Source: Sysuimicrobium calidum
GTDB taxonomy: Bacteria; Sysuimicrobiota; Sysuimicrobiia; Sysuimicrobiales; Sysuimicrobiaceae
Direction of reading: 5' to 3'
Length of the DNA stretch: 5,872 nt
NCBI GenBank assembly: GCA_031459935.1
Contig: JAVKHN010000071.1
Coordinates: forward strand, 1 to 5,872
Within the stretch, counting starts at the first letter, position 1, and every line of letters begins with the position of its first letter. Made by a program: the position numbers and the translations under genes. The notes beneath the pieces were generated by a model. The model was given only the letters and a program-made list of their open reading frames with translations, ran no database searches and was not told the DNA's origin. This document shows, piece by piece, positions 1 through 5,487 of the stretch.

Positions 1-149
1 ACCGCCCGTACCGGAAGGCGTGGAGCCACGAGCAGGCCCTCGATTACCTCCGGAATGGAGCGGGCAGGGAGTTCGACCCCAGGGTGGTGGAGGCGTTCCT
101 GCAGGTCCTCGAGGAGGAAGCCGGGCGACTGGAAGGGCCCTCCTCGTAG
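1..149 (+). CDS. HD-GYP domain protein, C-terminal end (partial)
   Basis: The first complete codon is at 3 and the frame runs 48 codons to a TAG at 147-149. The fragment begins RPYRKAWSHEQAL, continues through DYLRNGAGREFDP and ends with VVEAFLQVL. This matches the closing helices of HD-GYP domains, where a 'DRPYR.a.s.eeAl..i..gaG.qFDP.vv.aFl' block follows the last metal-ligand region. HD-GYP proteins are usually cyclic-di-GMP phosphodiesterases, often fused to sensor or receiver domains. The metal-binding HD and GYP motifs lie outside the window, so neither activity nor N-terminal architecture can be judged. The remaining tail (EEEAGRLEGPSS) is short, so no further domain follows. The stop codon overlaps the putative -35 element of the tRNA promoter. 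Confidence 0.82.
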   Translation, partial: RPYRKAWSHEQALDYLRNGAGREFDPRVVEAFLQVLEEEAGRLEGPSS

Positions 150-174
150 ACTCCGTCCGTGTCCGTGCTATAAT
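147..174 (+). promoter_or_regulatory. Promoter of the tRNA-Arg gene
   Basis: A perfect TATAAT lies at 169-174, preceded by TG one base upstream (166-167), giving an extended -10 element. A partial -35 match (TAGACT, 147-152, 4 of 6 to TTGACA) sits 16 bases upstream and overlaps the stop codon of the HD-GYP gene. Transcription would start near 180-182, leaving a leader of only 5-7 bases before the tRNA at 187. This is an inference from sigma-70-type consensus. Confidence 0.7.
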
Positions 175-186
175 TCGCCCCGGATC

Positions 187-262
187 GGGCCCGTAGCTCA
201 GTGGATAGAGCAGGGGACTCCTAAGCCTCTGGTCGGGGGTTCGATTCCCTCCGGGCCCGCCA
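187..262 (+). tRNA. tRNA-Arg, anticodon CCT
   Basis: This is a complete 76-nt cloverleaf with an encoded CCA end (260-262). The acceptor stem is GGGCCCG (187-193) paired with CGGGCCC (252-258), with discriminator G259. The D stem is GCTC/GAGC (196-199/208-211). The anticodon loop is CTCCTAA (218-224), with anticodon CCT at 220-222 reading the Arg codon AGG. The variable loop is five bases. The T arm is GGGGG-TTCGATT-CCCTC (235-251). The anticodon stem 213-217/225-229 has one G-T pair and an A217-G225 mismatch at the loop-closing position (31-39). All other stems pair well, so the gene is probably functional. AGG codons occur in this window, for example in the HD-GYP tail. Confidence 0.95.
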
Positions 263-266
263 GAGC

Positions 267-786
267 CATCAAGGGTTCCCGCTTCAAGGCCTTCCTCCGA
301 GGGCCGCGAAAAAGCCGATGCTTACTCTCTCCAGCAGGCCGCTGGAGCCTTCCTGCTGGCCCGGCCGCTGAGCGGGTGCGCCCCGCAAACCATCAAGACC
401 TCCTGCCGGTGGTGCCTGTAGACCGGAGCCCTCCAGGAAGGCCCACTTCACGGGTTCACCATGCAGGCCCCGAAGACTCTGCCCCACGTCCCGACCGTCT
501 ACCCGCCCCCGGCATGCTCCTCACGTTGGCCTCGGGGAGCCCGAATTGTGCCTTCTCTGAAGCCACCCGCAGGTCACAGGCCAGCGCCAGTTCCAGTCCC
601 CCGTCCAGGCAGTACCCGTGGATGGCGGCGATCACGGGTCGATCCAGGGTTTCCAGCCGACGGAACAGCCTGCGGATGCGCCTGCCCATGGGATCCTCCG
701 TGAGCCCCGTCTCGTGCTTCCGGGCCCGGACCTTGAGATCCCCCCACGAGGGAATCCTCTTGCCCGAACAGGATCTCCTCCGTCAT
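267..786 (-). pseudogene. Enoyl-CoA hydratase/isomerase (crotonase) remnant
   Basis: The start ATG (784-786) overlaps the CoA-transferase stop as ATGA and opens MTEEILFGQED, a normal crotonase N-terminus. At 739-743 the similarity jumps to another frame with GDLKVRARKHETG. It continues (743-501) through LDRPVIAAIHGYCLDGGLE, ACDLRVASEKAQFGLPEANV and MPGAG, the crotonase core. That core includes the GGLE stretch with the first catalytic-type Glu and the FGLPE stretch with the second. About 50 residues expected between the two pieces, carrying the NRP region and the start of the oxyanion-hole loop, are missing. After MPGAG the similarity breaks up across frames: VKWAFLEG (451-428), then CGAHPLSGRASRK (around 387-349), then KALKREPL (around 293-270). 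There are in-frame stops at 498-496, 324-322 and 286-284. Reading: a hydratase gene with an internal deletion and several frameshifts. The core assignment is firm. The distal pieces are weak, eye-matched similarity, and the left boundary is approximate. Confidence 0.8.
329..359. repeat. Nested inverted repeats within the hydratase remnant
   Basis: Two overlapping perfect inverted repeats are present. CTCCAGC (329-335) pairs with GCTGGAG (341-347) around a 5-base loop. CCAGCAGG (331-338) pairs with CCTGCTGG (352-359) around a 13-base loop. They share bases and cannot form together. Read on the minus strand, a TTTTT run follows at 309-313, too far from either stem for a standard intrinsic terminator. 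Most likely these are chance palindromes in GC-rich former coding DNA; a role in ending the minus-strand transcript is possible. Confidence 0.4.
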
Positions 787-2015
787 GGCTGCATCTCCAT
801 CCCAGGATTCCAGACCCGCACCACACCGCTTTCAAGGAGATCCCCGATCGCCGCCTCGTCGTAGCCAGCCTCCTGCAGGATCTCCAAAGTGTGCTCTCCT
901 GGTAGCGGCGCGGGCCGCCGGATCCCACCCGGCGTCTCGCTAAGACGGATGGGGATTCCTGCCACCCGGGCAGTGCCCACCTGCGGGTGGACGAGCTCCA
1001 CCACCATTCCCCGATGGGCCACGTGCTCCTGCGCGACGATCTCGGGATACGAGAGAATGGGCGCGCACAGGATGTCCGCCTCCCGCAGACACCGCACCCA
1101 CTCCTCCGTGGTGCGGGTGCGGAAGATGGGTTCCAGAAGCTTTCGAAGCGCATCCCGGTTGCATACCCGCGCCTCGTTTGTGGCGAACAGGGGGTCGTCC
1201 GCAAGGTGTGGACAGTTCAGGACCTCACACAGGTGCCTCCATCGCTCCGGGGTGTACGCGGCCACCATCACGTATCCATCTCGGGTTGCGAACGCCTCGT
1301 TGGGCGCTGCGTACGGTGCCGCGCTCCCCAAGCGCTTCGGTGGTTGCCCCGAACAGAAGAACGTGGCGAGCGCGATGGCCTGGAAGGCCAGCAGGCCGTC
1401 CAACAGACTCATGTCCACCACCTGCCCTCGACCCGTACGCTGTCGGGCGATTAGCGCGAGCAGCACGCCCATCGCGGCCAGGAATCCGCCCGTCATGTCC
1501 GCGGCCGGCACGCCTACCTTCACGGGCGGCCCTGATTCCGTGCCCGTGATGCTCATGAGGCCGCTCATGGCCTGTACCACCCCGTCCACCCCCGGGAGGT
1601 CCCGCCAGGGGCCCGTCTGCCCGAAGGCAGAGATGCTGCAGTACACCAAGCGCGGATTCTGCTCCCACAGGGTCTCGGGACCCAATCCCAGGCGGGCCAG
1701 CACGCCGGGCCGGAAGCTTTCCACCAGCACATCCGCGGAGCGCACCAACCGCAGCACCACCTCACGTCCCTCGGACCGTTTGAGGTCCACCACGATGCTG
1801 CGCTTGTTCCGGTTCATCCCCACGTACGCAGCAGCCACCCGGGAGCCATCCAGAAGCAGGTAGAAAGGCGGCCCCAACAGCCGGCCCCAGTCCCCCTCGG
1901 GCGGCTCCACCTTGATCACGTCCGCACCGAAGTCGCCCAACAGCTGGGTGCACACGGGCCCTGCGGCTCCCTGGCTCAGATCCACCACGCGCACGCCGTC
2001 AAGAGGTCGAACCAT
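783..2015 (-). CDS. CaiB/BaiF family (class III) CoA-transferase
   Basis: The 410-residue product has the normal family length (about 380-430). The family transfers CoA between organic acids in the cytoplasm through an aspartyl-CoA thioester. Visible landmarks are the N-terminal LDGVRVVDLSQ (5-15), the GDFGADVIKVEPPEGDWGR stretch (27-45), NRNKRSIVVDLK (68-79), ADVLVESFRPG (94-104) and SISAFGQTGP (127-136). The catalytic-type Asp is D173 in AADMTGGFLAA (171-181). The start is ATG at 2013-2015: the frame stays open upstream to 2156, but family similarity begins here and GGAGGGGAGG lies about nine bases before it. The upstream in-frame residues belong to the shifted regulator remnant. The gene overlaps the regulator's stop by 17 bases and the hydratase start through ATGA, so this was a coupled operon. 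The substrate cannot be read from sequence; the hydratase partner suggests acyl-CoA or carnitine-like catabolism. The frame is fully open although both neighbours are broken. Confidence 0.93.
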   Translation of the reverse strand: MVRPLDGVRVVDLSQGAAGPVCTQLLGDFGADVIKVEPPEGDWGRLLGPPFYLLLDGSRVAAAYVGMNRNKRSIVVDLKRSEGREVVLRLVRSADVLVESFRPGVLARLGLGPETLWEQNPRLVYCSISAFGQTGPWRDLPGVDGVVQAMSGLMSITGTESGPPVKVGVPAADMTGGFLAAMGVLLALIARQRTGRGQVVDMSLLDGLLAFQAIALATFFCSGQPPKRLGSAAPYAAPNEAFATRDGYVMVAAYTPERWRHLCEVLNCPHLADDPLFATNEARVCNRDALRKLLEPIFRTRTTEEWVRCLREADILCAPILSYPEIVAQEHVAHRGMVVELVHPQVGTARVAGIPIRLSETPGGIRRPAPLPGEHTLEILQEAGYDEAAIGDLLESGVVRVWNPGMEMQP

Positions 2016-2311
2016 CTCGTCTCGCCTCCCCTCCGGGAAGGTCCGCCGGCAGGAATCCCCGCAGGAGGCCCCGCACCGCGAACGCCGCGAAGTGCACCGC
2101 GATCTCCTCGGCGGTGAAGGCTCCCCTGCCGACGCCACTTCGCGATCCAGTTGCACATACCGAGAACGGCCCAGCCCGACAGGCGCACATCCGTGGGGCG
2201 GAACTCCCTTGCCGGATCCCCTCTTCGACGATCTGCCGGAAGAACCCTTCGTACCGATCCCGTTGACTCACGTACGATCTCGCCCATGCGGTTGTACCGC
2301 CCGCGGCCTCT
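1999..2311 (-). pseudogene. TetR/AcrR-type regulator remnant, DNA-binding domain deleted
   Basis: The minus strand encodes a recognisable TetR ligand-binding C-terminus, but in alternating frames. The first piece is SYVSQRDRYEGFFRQIVEEG (2277-2218). The reading then moves to REFRPTDVRLSGWAVLG and MCNWIAKWRR (2209-2129), and back to GAFTAEEIAVHFAAFAVRG (2124-2068), running to a TGA at 1999-2001. The sequence resembles TetR C-terminal domains whose relatives control fatty-acid degradation genes ('rdrYe.f..l.eeGi..GeFRp.D.rl...ailGm.NWia.Wyr...s.eeiA..fa...lrGll'). The two shifts, near 2205 and 2118, are opposite single-base changes in short G runs, so they cancel. Before the C-terminal part there is only RGRGRYNRMGEIVR (2311-2270), which looks like the lead-in to a TetR first helix. 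The helix-turn-helix and about 100 residues are absent, so it could not bind DNA as a normal TetR. The homopolymer shifts could be sequencing errors; the missing domain is harder to explain that way. Confidence 0.72.
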
Positions 2312-2578
2312 AAAGCGGCTGTCGGAGGTGGGTTCCCGGTGGCCCTGGGGAGCCGTGGAGGCCGCCCATCCGGGACGGGTGGCGGGAGGCCAGCTGGACC
2401 TCTTGAGATCGCGGGGATTGTCCTGCAGGCCCAGGGTCTCTGGGTACGGCAGCTCCCCGTGGTCCCTCCATAAGCCTTCCCCGCGCTCTCGGCCCGCGTG
2501 GGCTCACCCTCGGAGCAGGATCCCGACGAGGGAGGCCGAACTTCCCCACCAGCAGGACTTGCGCGGAGGAAGACGGAC
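2312..2578. other. Stretch without a convincing gene
   Basis: Between the regulator remnant and the MFS start I see no credible coding region on either strand. Open frames here are rich in Pro, Arg and Ser and look like GC-rich shadows. One minus-strand frame holds LPYPETLGLQDNPRDLKR (about 2436-2383), which is protein-like in composition. It could be the tail of another lost gene or the missing regulator's context, but I cannot assign it. The right end carries the ribosome binding site of the MFS gene at 2565-2570. No clear promoter or terminator was found. Confidence 0.5.
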
Positions 2579-3877
2579 GTGACCGTTCCCCAACCTGAAC
2601 CCCCCACCGGCGTGGCGCGCCTCGTACGGCGGCACATGCGCCTCCTCTTCTGGGCTCAGGCGCTCTCGGTGGCCACCTTCCAGCTCATGCCCGCCCTGGG
2701 CGGCGTGATGCTTCTGCACCTCACGGGTGCGGTGGCCGCCACCGGACTCGCCCTGAGCCTCAGCGGGCTCGGGCAGATCCTCACGGCCTACCCCGCGGGC
2801 CGGTGGATGGATCGGGTGGGCCGGGGCCCGGTGTTTGCCGCAAGCGGAGCCCTCTCCGCCCTCGCCGCGGCCCTGGTGGGGTGGGCCTTCCAGGCGCATC
2901 ACCTCTGGGGATTCGCCAGTGCGGTGCTTCTGTTCGGAGCGCTCTCCGCGCCCCTCCGGCAGCTCTCGGTCGCCGCGGCGGATCTCCACCCGCCGGAGGA
3001 GCGGGGCAGGGCTGTGGGCTACCTGCTCATGGGGAGCGTGGTGGGCGCCCTGATCTCCCCCTTGCTCTCCTCTTCCATCCTTTGGGTCTGGCGGAACGAG
3101 GTCGCCGCCATCACGTGGGTTTGGTTCGGCGCGGCGGGACTGCAGCTGGGAATTCTGCCGCTCATGCGCCTGCTCCGGCCGGATCCCAAGGAGGTGGCCA
3201 GCTCGTACCTGGAGCGCCCCGCAGAGGCGATGGCCTCTGCGGGAGCATCCACCAACGCGTGGGGCTTTGCCGCCGCCATCACCACCTACGCCGCCAGCTG
3301 GGGCATCATGAGCCTCTCCATGGCCATTGCCCCCGTGGCCATGCGTACCCATGGACACGGGGTCTCCGAGATCGTGTGGGCCATCACCCTTCACAGCATC
3401 GGGATGTTCGCCTTCGGTCGCCCTCTCGGGGCGGTCGCGGACCGGCTGGGCCGGCTGCCCGTGATGGTGGGGGCTCTCCTGGTCATCGCGCTGGCCACCT
3501 TTGGCTCCGTGGCCGCGGCGGAGTACTGGACGGCCACCTCCTTCCTCTTTCTGGTGGGCGTGGGGTGGTCTAGTGGCGTGGTGGCCTCTACCGCCCTCCT
3601 CTCCGACCTCTCCACGGCGGAGGAGCGGGGAAGGCGGTTCGGGACGGCGGAGCTGGTGGCGCGGGCGGGGGTGGTGGGGTTTCCGATGCTCGGCGCCGGG
3701 CTCCTGGGGCAGTCCGGGCTCGGCCCCGTGGGAGCGGTCCTGGCGCTGAGCACGGGCATCCCGCTCGCATGCATCGCCGCCGCCCGGTTCACCACCCTGG
3801 TCCCGGTGAGGGCCGTTCCCCGTGGCACCACGGACGCAGGGATTGACGAAAGTCAGCAAATTCCTTCAAAATTGTAA
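2579..3877 (+). CDS. Major facilitator superfamily (MFS) transporter
   Basis: The 432-residue product has the length and layout of a 12-helix MFS permease in the cytoplasmic membrane. The signature loop between helices 2 and 3 appears as GRWMDRVGR (74-82) and its repeat between helices 8 and 9 as GRPLGAVADRLGR (280-292). Each half also carries an EERGR loop (140-144 and 348-352), showing the internal duplication. Hydrophobic segments alternate throughout, and a polar central loop (about 200-228, RPDPKEVASSYLERPAE) separates the halves. The start chosen is GTG at 2579 with GGAGGA at 2565-2570. An ATG at 2498 would add 27 polar residues and lacks such a site. The substrate is unknown; the general look is that of a drug or metabolite efflux permease. 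The last 15 codons become AT-rich and seem to hold the promoter of the next gene. Confidence 0.9.
   Translation: MTVPQPEPPTGVARLVRRHMRLLFWAQALSVATFQLMPALGGVMLLHLTGAVAATGLALSLSGLGQILTAYPAGRWMDRVGRGPVFAASGALSALAAALVGWAFQAHHLWGFASAVLLFGALSAPLRQLSVAAADLHPPEERGRAVGYLLMGSVVGALISPLLSSSILWVWRNEVAAITWVWFGAAGLQLGILPLMRLLRPDPKEVASSYLERPAEAMASAGASTNAWGFAAAITTYAASWGIMSLSMAIAPVAMRTHGHGVSEIVWAITLHSIGMFAFGRPLGAVADRLGRLPVMVGALLVIALATFGSVAAAEYWTATSFLFLVGVGWSSGVVASTALLSDLSTAEERGRRFGTAELVARAGVVGFPMLGAGLLGQSGLGPVGAVLALSTGIPLACIAAARFTTLVPVRAVPRGTTDAGIDESQQIPSKL
3843..3872 (+). promoter_or_regulatory. Possible promoter of the peroxiredoxin gene
   Basis: TTGACG (3843-3848, 5 of 6 to the -35 consensus) and CAAAAT (3867-3872, 4 of 6 to the -10 consensus) are separated by 18 bases. 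Both lie in the last codons of the MFS gene, within a locally AT-rich patch (about 3840-3900) that stands out in this GC-rich window. Transcription would begin near 3880 and give a leader of about 35 bases. Read-through from the MFS gene is equally possible because no terminator separates the two. Confidence 0.45.
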
Positions 3878-3915
3878 AAATCAGCCTTCTATCTATCTTT
3901 CAGGAGGGGATCCAG

Positions 3916-4410
3916 GTGGCCGAGGTGCGTGTGGGAGATCAGGTACCGGATGTGACGCTTGTGAGCTGGGACCTGCAGGCCGTGCGTCTAAGCTCCCTGC
4001 TGGGCCAGCCCCTGGTGCTCGCTTTCTTCCCCGCGGCCTTCACCCCCATCTGCACCCGGGAGATGTGCACCTTCCGGGATCGGCTTTCCGCCTTTGAGGC
4101 CCCCGGCGCCCGGGTGGTGGGGATCAGCGTGGACGGCCCCTTCGCCCTCAAGGCCTTCGCGGAGCAGCAGGGCCTGAACTTTTTGCTCCTGAGCGACTTC
4201 AACCGGGAAACAGTACGGGCCTTCGGCATCGAGGACAACGGGCTGATGGGAGGGCTGCTGCGCGGGGTCGCTAAGCGGGCGGTGTTCGTCGTGGACGCGA
4301 ACGGTGTAGTGGTGTACCGGTGGGTCTCCAACGATCCCCGGGTGGAGCCGGACTACGAGGCAGTACAGCAGGCGGTGGAGGGACTCAGAACGATGAACCT
4401 CTCCGGCTGA
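3916..4410 (+). CDS. Thiol peroxidase, AhpC/TSA family, PrxQ/BCP-like
   Basis: The 164-residue cytosolic protein has no signal peptide and fits the peroxiredoxin fold, which reduces hydrogen peroxide and organic hydroperoxides with thiols. The active-site block FFPAAFTPICTREMCTFRD (37-55) contains the PxxxTxxC motif, with P39, T43 and peroxidatic C46. C51 lies five residues later, the spacing of the resolving cysteine in PrxQ/BCP enzymes. R121 in AKRAVFVVD is the likely conserved active-site arginine. The N-terminus VGDQVPDVTL and the C-terminal VFVVDANGVVVYRWV strand are typical. The start is GTG at 3916 with AGGAGGGG at 3902-3909. It lies 38 bases after the MFS gene on the same strand and converges with the Rieske gene. 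A one-cysteine mode cannot be excluded, because a cysteine at this spacing is not always used for resolving. Confidence 0.92.
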   Translation: MAEVRVGDQVPDVTLVSWDLQAVRLSSLLGQPLVLAFFPAAFTPICTREMCTFRDRLSAFEAPGARVVGISVDGPFALKAFAEQQGLNFLLLSDFNRETVRAFGIEDNGLMGGLLRGVAKRAVFVVDANGVVVYRWVSNDPRVEPDYEAVQQAVEGLRTMNLSG

Positions 4411-4434
4411 GGCCTGCTCGGACCTCCACGGGGG

Positions 4435-5079
4435 CTACGCGATCCCGCCCACCTCCACTGCGGTCACCAGAATCACCCCGTCCCGGATCTCATAGGTGAA
4501 GTGCCGCGGCGGGCGGGGCGCAGGTCCGGAGAGGACCCGGCCCGGGAGATCGCGATCCGCGGGATCGAAGATGGACAGGTGGCAAGGGCAGGCCAGCAGC
4601 GCGTGCCGCCGTTCAGGAGGGGGCACGTAGCCGCCGTACCCTGCCGTGACCTCCCGCCATTCCGGCACGTAGTTGAAGATGCACCCCAGGTGCGGGCAGA
4701 TCCGGGAGAAGACCACGATGTCCGTGGGCTCCTCTCCCCCCTTGTAACCCGGAAAGCGCACCTTCCACGGCAGCTTGATGGCCACCCCGGGTACGGTGGC
4801 CGCCTTGGCCAGCTCCGGCGTGTACTGCGGATACTTCTGCGTGAACACGAAGAACTTGCTGGACCAGGGCTGCTGCAGCTCCTCCAGGGCGGCGACGGAC
4901 AACGGTTCCCCTTTCGGGAGATCTCCCTCTGTCAGGTGAGGGAGCTTCCCGTGCAGCACGCCGAGCCCTGGATCCAAGTTCGGCTTGAGGTAGCGCAGGA
5001 GGGGAGAGGCGAAGGCGGCAAGGGCACCTAGGGCGGGGATCGTGCCCAGCCACCGGAGAAAGGTCCGCCGATCCGGCAT
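4435..5079 (-). CDS. Rieske [2Fe-2S] protein with Tat-type signal
   Basis: The 214-residue product resembles the iron-sulfur subunit of cytochrome bc or related quinol-oxidising complexes, which passes electrons from quinol to a c-type cytochrome outside the membrane. The N-terminus DRRTFLRW has a twin-arginine motif followed by a hydrophobic stretch (about 11-29), suggesting Tat export with a retained membrane anchor. Box I is CPHLGC (128-133) and box II CPCHLS (164-169). By homology C128, H130, C164 and H167 bind the cluster, while C133 and C166 form the disulfide. The proline loop GPAPRPP (185-191) follows. Two departures from typical bc-type proteins are Leu in place of the usual Gly after the box II histidine, and about 31 residues from C133 to C164 where mitochondrial and Thermus proteins have about 14. 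The start is ATG at 5077-5079, with AAGGGGG six bases upstream; an in-frame ATG at 5097 has no such site. No cytochrome b gene is adjacent. The gene diverges from the Met-rich gene. Confidence 0.92.
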   Translation of the reverse strand: MPDRRTFLRWLGTIPALGALAAFASPLLRYLKPNLDPGLGVLHGKLPHLTEGDLPKGEPLSVAALEELQQPWSSKFFVFTQKYPQYTPELAKAATVPGVAIKLPWKVRFPGYKGGEEPTDIVVFSRICPHLGCIFNYVPEWREVTAGYGGYVPPPERRHALLACPCHLSIFDPADRDLPGRVLSGPAPRPPRHFTYEIRDGVILVTAVEVGGIA

Positions 5080-5090
5080 CGGTTTCCCCC

Positions 5091-5121
5091 TTGCCATCGT
5101 ACTACTGCCAGTAGTAATAAT
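5091..5121 (+). promoter_or_regulatory. Promoter of the Met-rich gene, long spacer
   Basis: TTGCCA (5091-5096, 5 of 6 to the -35 consensus) and AATAAT (5116-5121, 5 of 6 to the -10 consensus) are 19 bases apart, with the 17-bp inverted repeat filling most of the spacer. A 19-20-bp spacer with a dyad inside is the classic layout of promoters activated by MerR-family regulators such as CueR. A simple repressor site is the alternative. The start of transcription would be near 5128, about 20 bases before the ATG. On the other strand TATTAT (5122-5117) could serve as -10 for the Rieske gene, but its -35 is poor. Confidence 0.5.
5100..5116. promoter_or_regulatory. Perfect 17-bp inverted repeat, probable operator
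   Basis: TACTACTG-C-CAGTAGTA is perfectly symmetrical, with 8-bp arms around a central C. It lies in the short gap between the divergent Rieske and Met-rich genes. Perfect symmetry of this length in the only intergenic region between divergent starts strongly suggests binding by a dimeric regulator. The TACTAC/GTAGTA half-sites loosely recall operators of the BlaI/MecI/CopY group, but the spacing differs and I do not assign a family. No regulator gene is encoded nearby in the window. Confidence 0.65.
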
Positions 5122-5148
5122 AGCATGAGGCCACAGGGAGGGGAAGCC

Positions 5149-5481
5149 ATGCGGCGGATGGTGTGGGTTGCCCTTTTCATCGCGGCCCTGCTTGCGACCA
5201 GCGGCCTGGTGTGGGCCCACGGGCCCGCCCGGACTGCACCCGCTCCTCCCTCCGCAAGTCCCGCACACGGGCCTGGGCAGACGCACGGGGCGATGAGCCC
5301 GATGATGCAGGATCCGGAGGCCACGCGGTCCATGATGGACGCGTGCGTCCAGGCCATGCAGGACCCCCAGGTGCAGCGGCACATGTGGGAGCACATGTCG
5401 GGTCCCGGAATGCGGCGCACGATGGGGGACACGATGCGGAGCATGCCCGGCATGCCCATGATGCCGATGATGCCCAGGTAG
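5149..5481 (+). CDS. Secreted Met/His-rich protein, probable copper binder
   Basis: The 110-residue protein begins with a clear Sec signal peptide (MRRMVWVALF then a hydrophobic core), with probable cleavage after A23 in VWA-HG. The mature 87 residues contain 17 Met and 5 His. The Met residues occur as MM pairs and in motifs such as HMWEHM (79-83 region) and a MPGMPMMPMMPR tail (99-110). Two related DP segments (QDPEATRSMMDACVQAM and QDPQVQRHMWEHM) suggest an internal repeat. One Cys is present (C66). Met- and His-rich exported proteins commonly bind Cu(I) or Ag(I) in copper tolerance systems; for this gene copper binding is inferred from composition. The start is ATG at 5149 with GGGAGGGG just upstream; an ATG at 5125 would place polar residues before the signal. 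The next gene begins seven bases after this stop, so they are likely co-transcribed. Confidence 0.83.
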   Translation: MRRMVWVALFIAALLATSGLVWAHGPARTAPAPPSASPAHGPGQTHGAMSPMMQDPEATRSMMDACVQAMQDPQVQRHMWEHMSGPGMRRTMGDTMRSMPGMPMMPMMPR

Positions 5482-5487
5482 GCTGCG

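Noticed and set aside
187..270. tRNA 3' end as an integration (att) site
   Set aside because: No integrase and no second copy of the tRNA 3' end occur in the window; the adjacent decayed DNA is explained by the hydratase remnant.
288..305. Hairpin GGCCTTC/GAGGGCC just after the tRNA as a terminator
   Set aside because: The stem is plausible (7 pairs, 4-base loop), but no T run follows on the plus strand. On the minus strand the T run precedes the stem, so it is not an intrinsic terminator in either direction.
55..864. Long plus-strand open frame across the tRNA and the hydratase remnant
   Set aside because: It runs through a tRNA gene, is rich in Pro, Arg and Ser, and shows no family similarity; it is a product of high GC.
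889..1863. Plus-strand frame of 324 codons opposite the CoA-transferase
   Set aside because: The opposite strand encodes a complete recognised enzyme; this frame has no domain signal or ribosome site.
2504..3859. Minus-strand frame of about 450 codons opposite the MFS gene
   Set aside because: Its composition (Gly, Glu, His, Arg, Pro without hydrophobic pattern) is that of an antisense shadow of a membrane protein gene.
4409..4426. Weak hairpin (GAGGCC/GG-A-CCTC) between the convergent peroxiredoxin and Rieske genes
   Set aside because: It has only six pairs, a bulge and no T tract on either side; too weak to call a bidirectional terminator.
5125..5148. Upstream ATG for the Met-rich protein
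   Set aside because: It would add MRPQGGEA before the signal peptide and lacks a ribosome site, whereas ATG 5149 has GGGAGGGG at good spacing.
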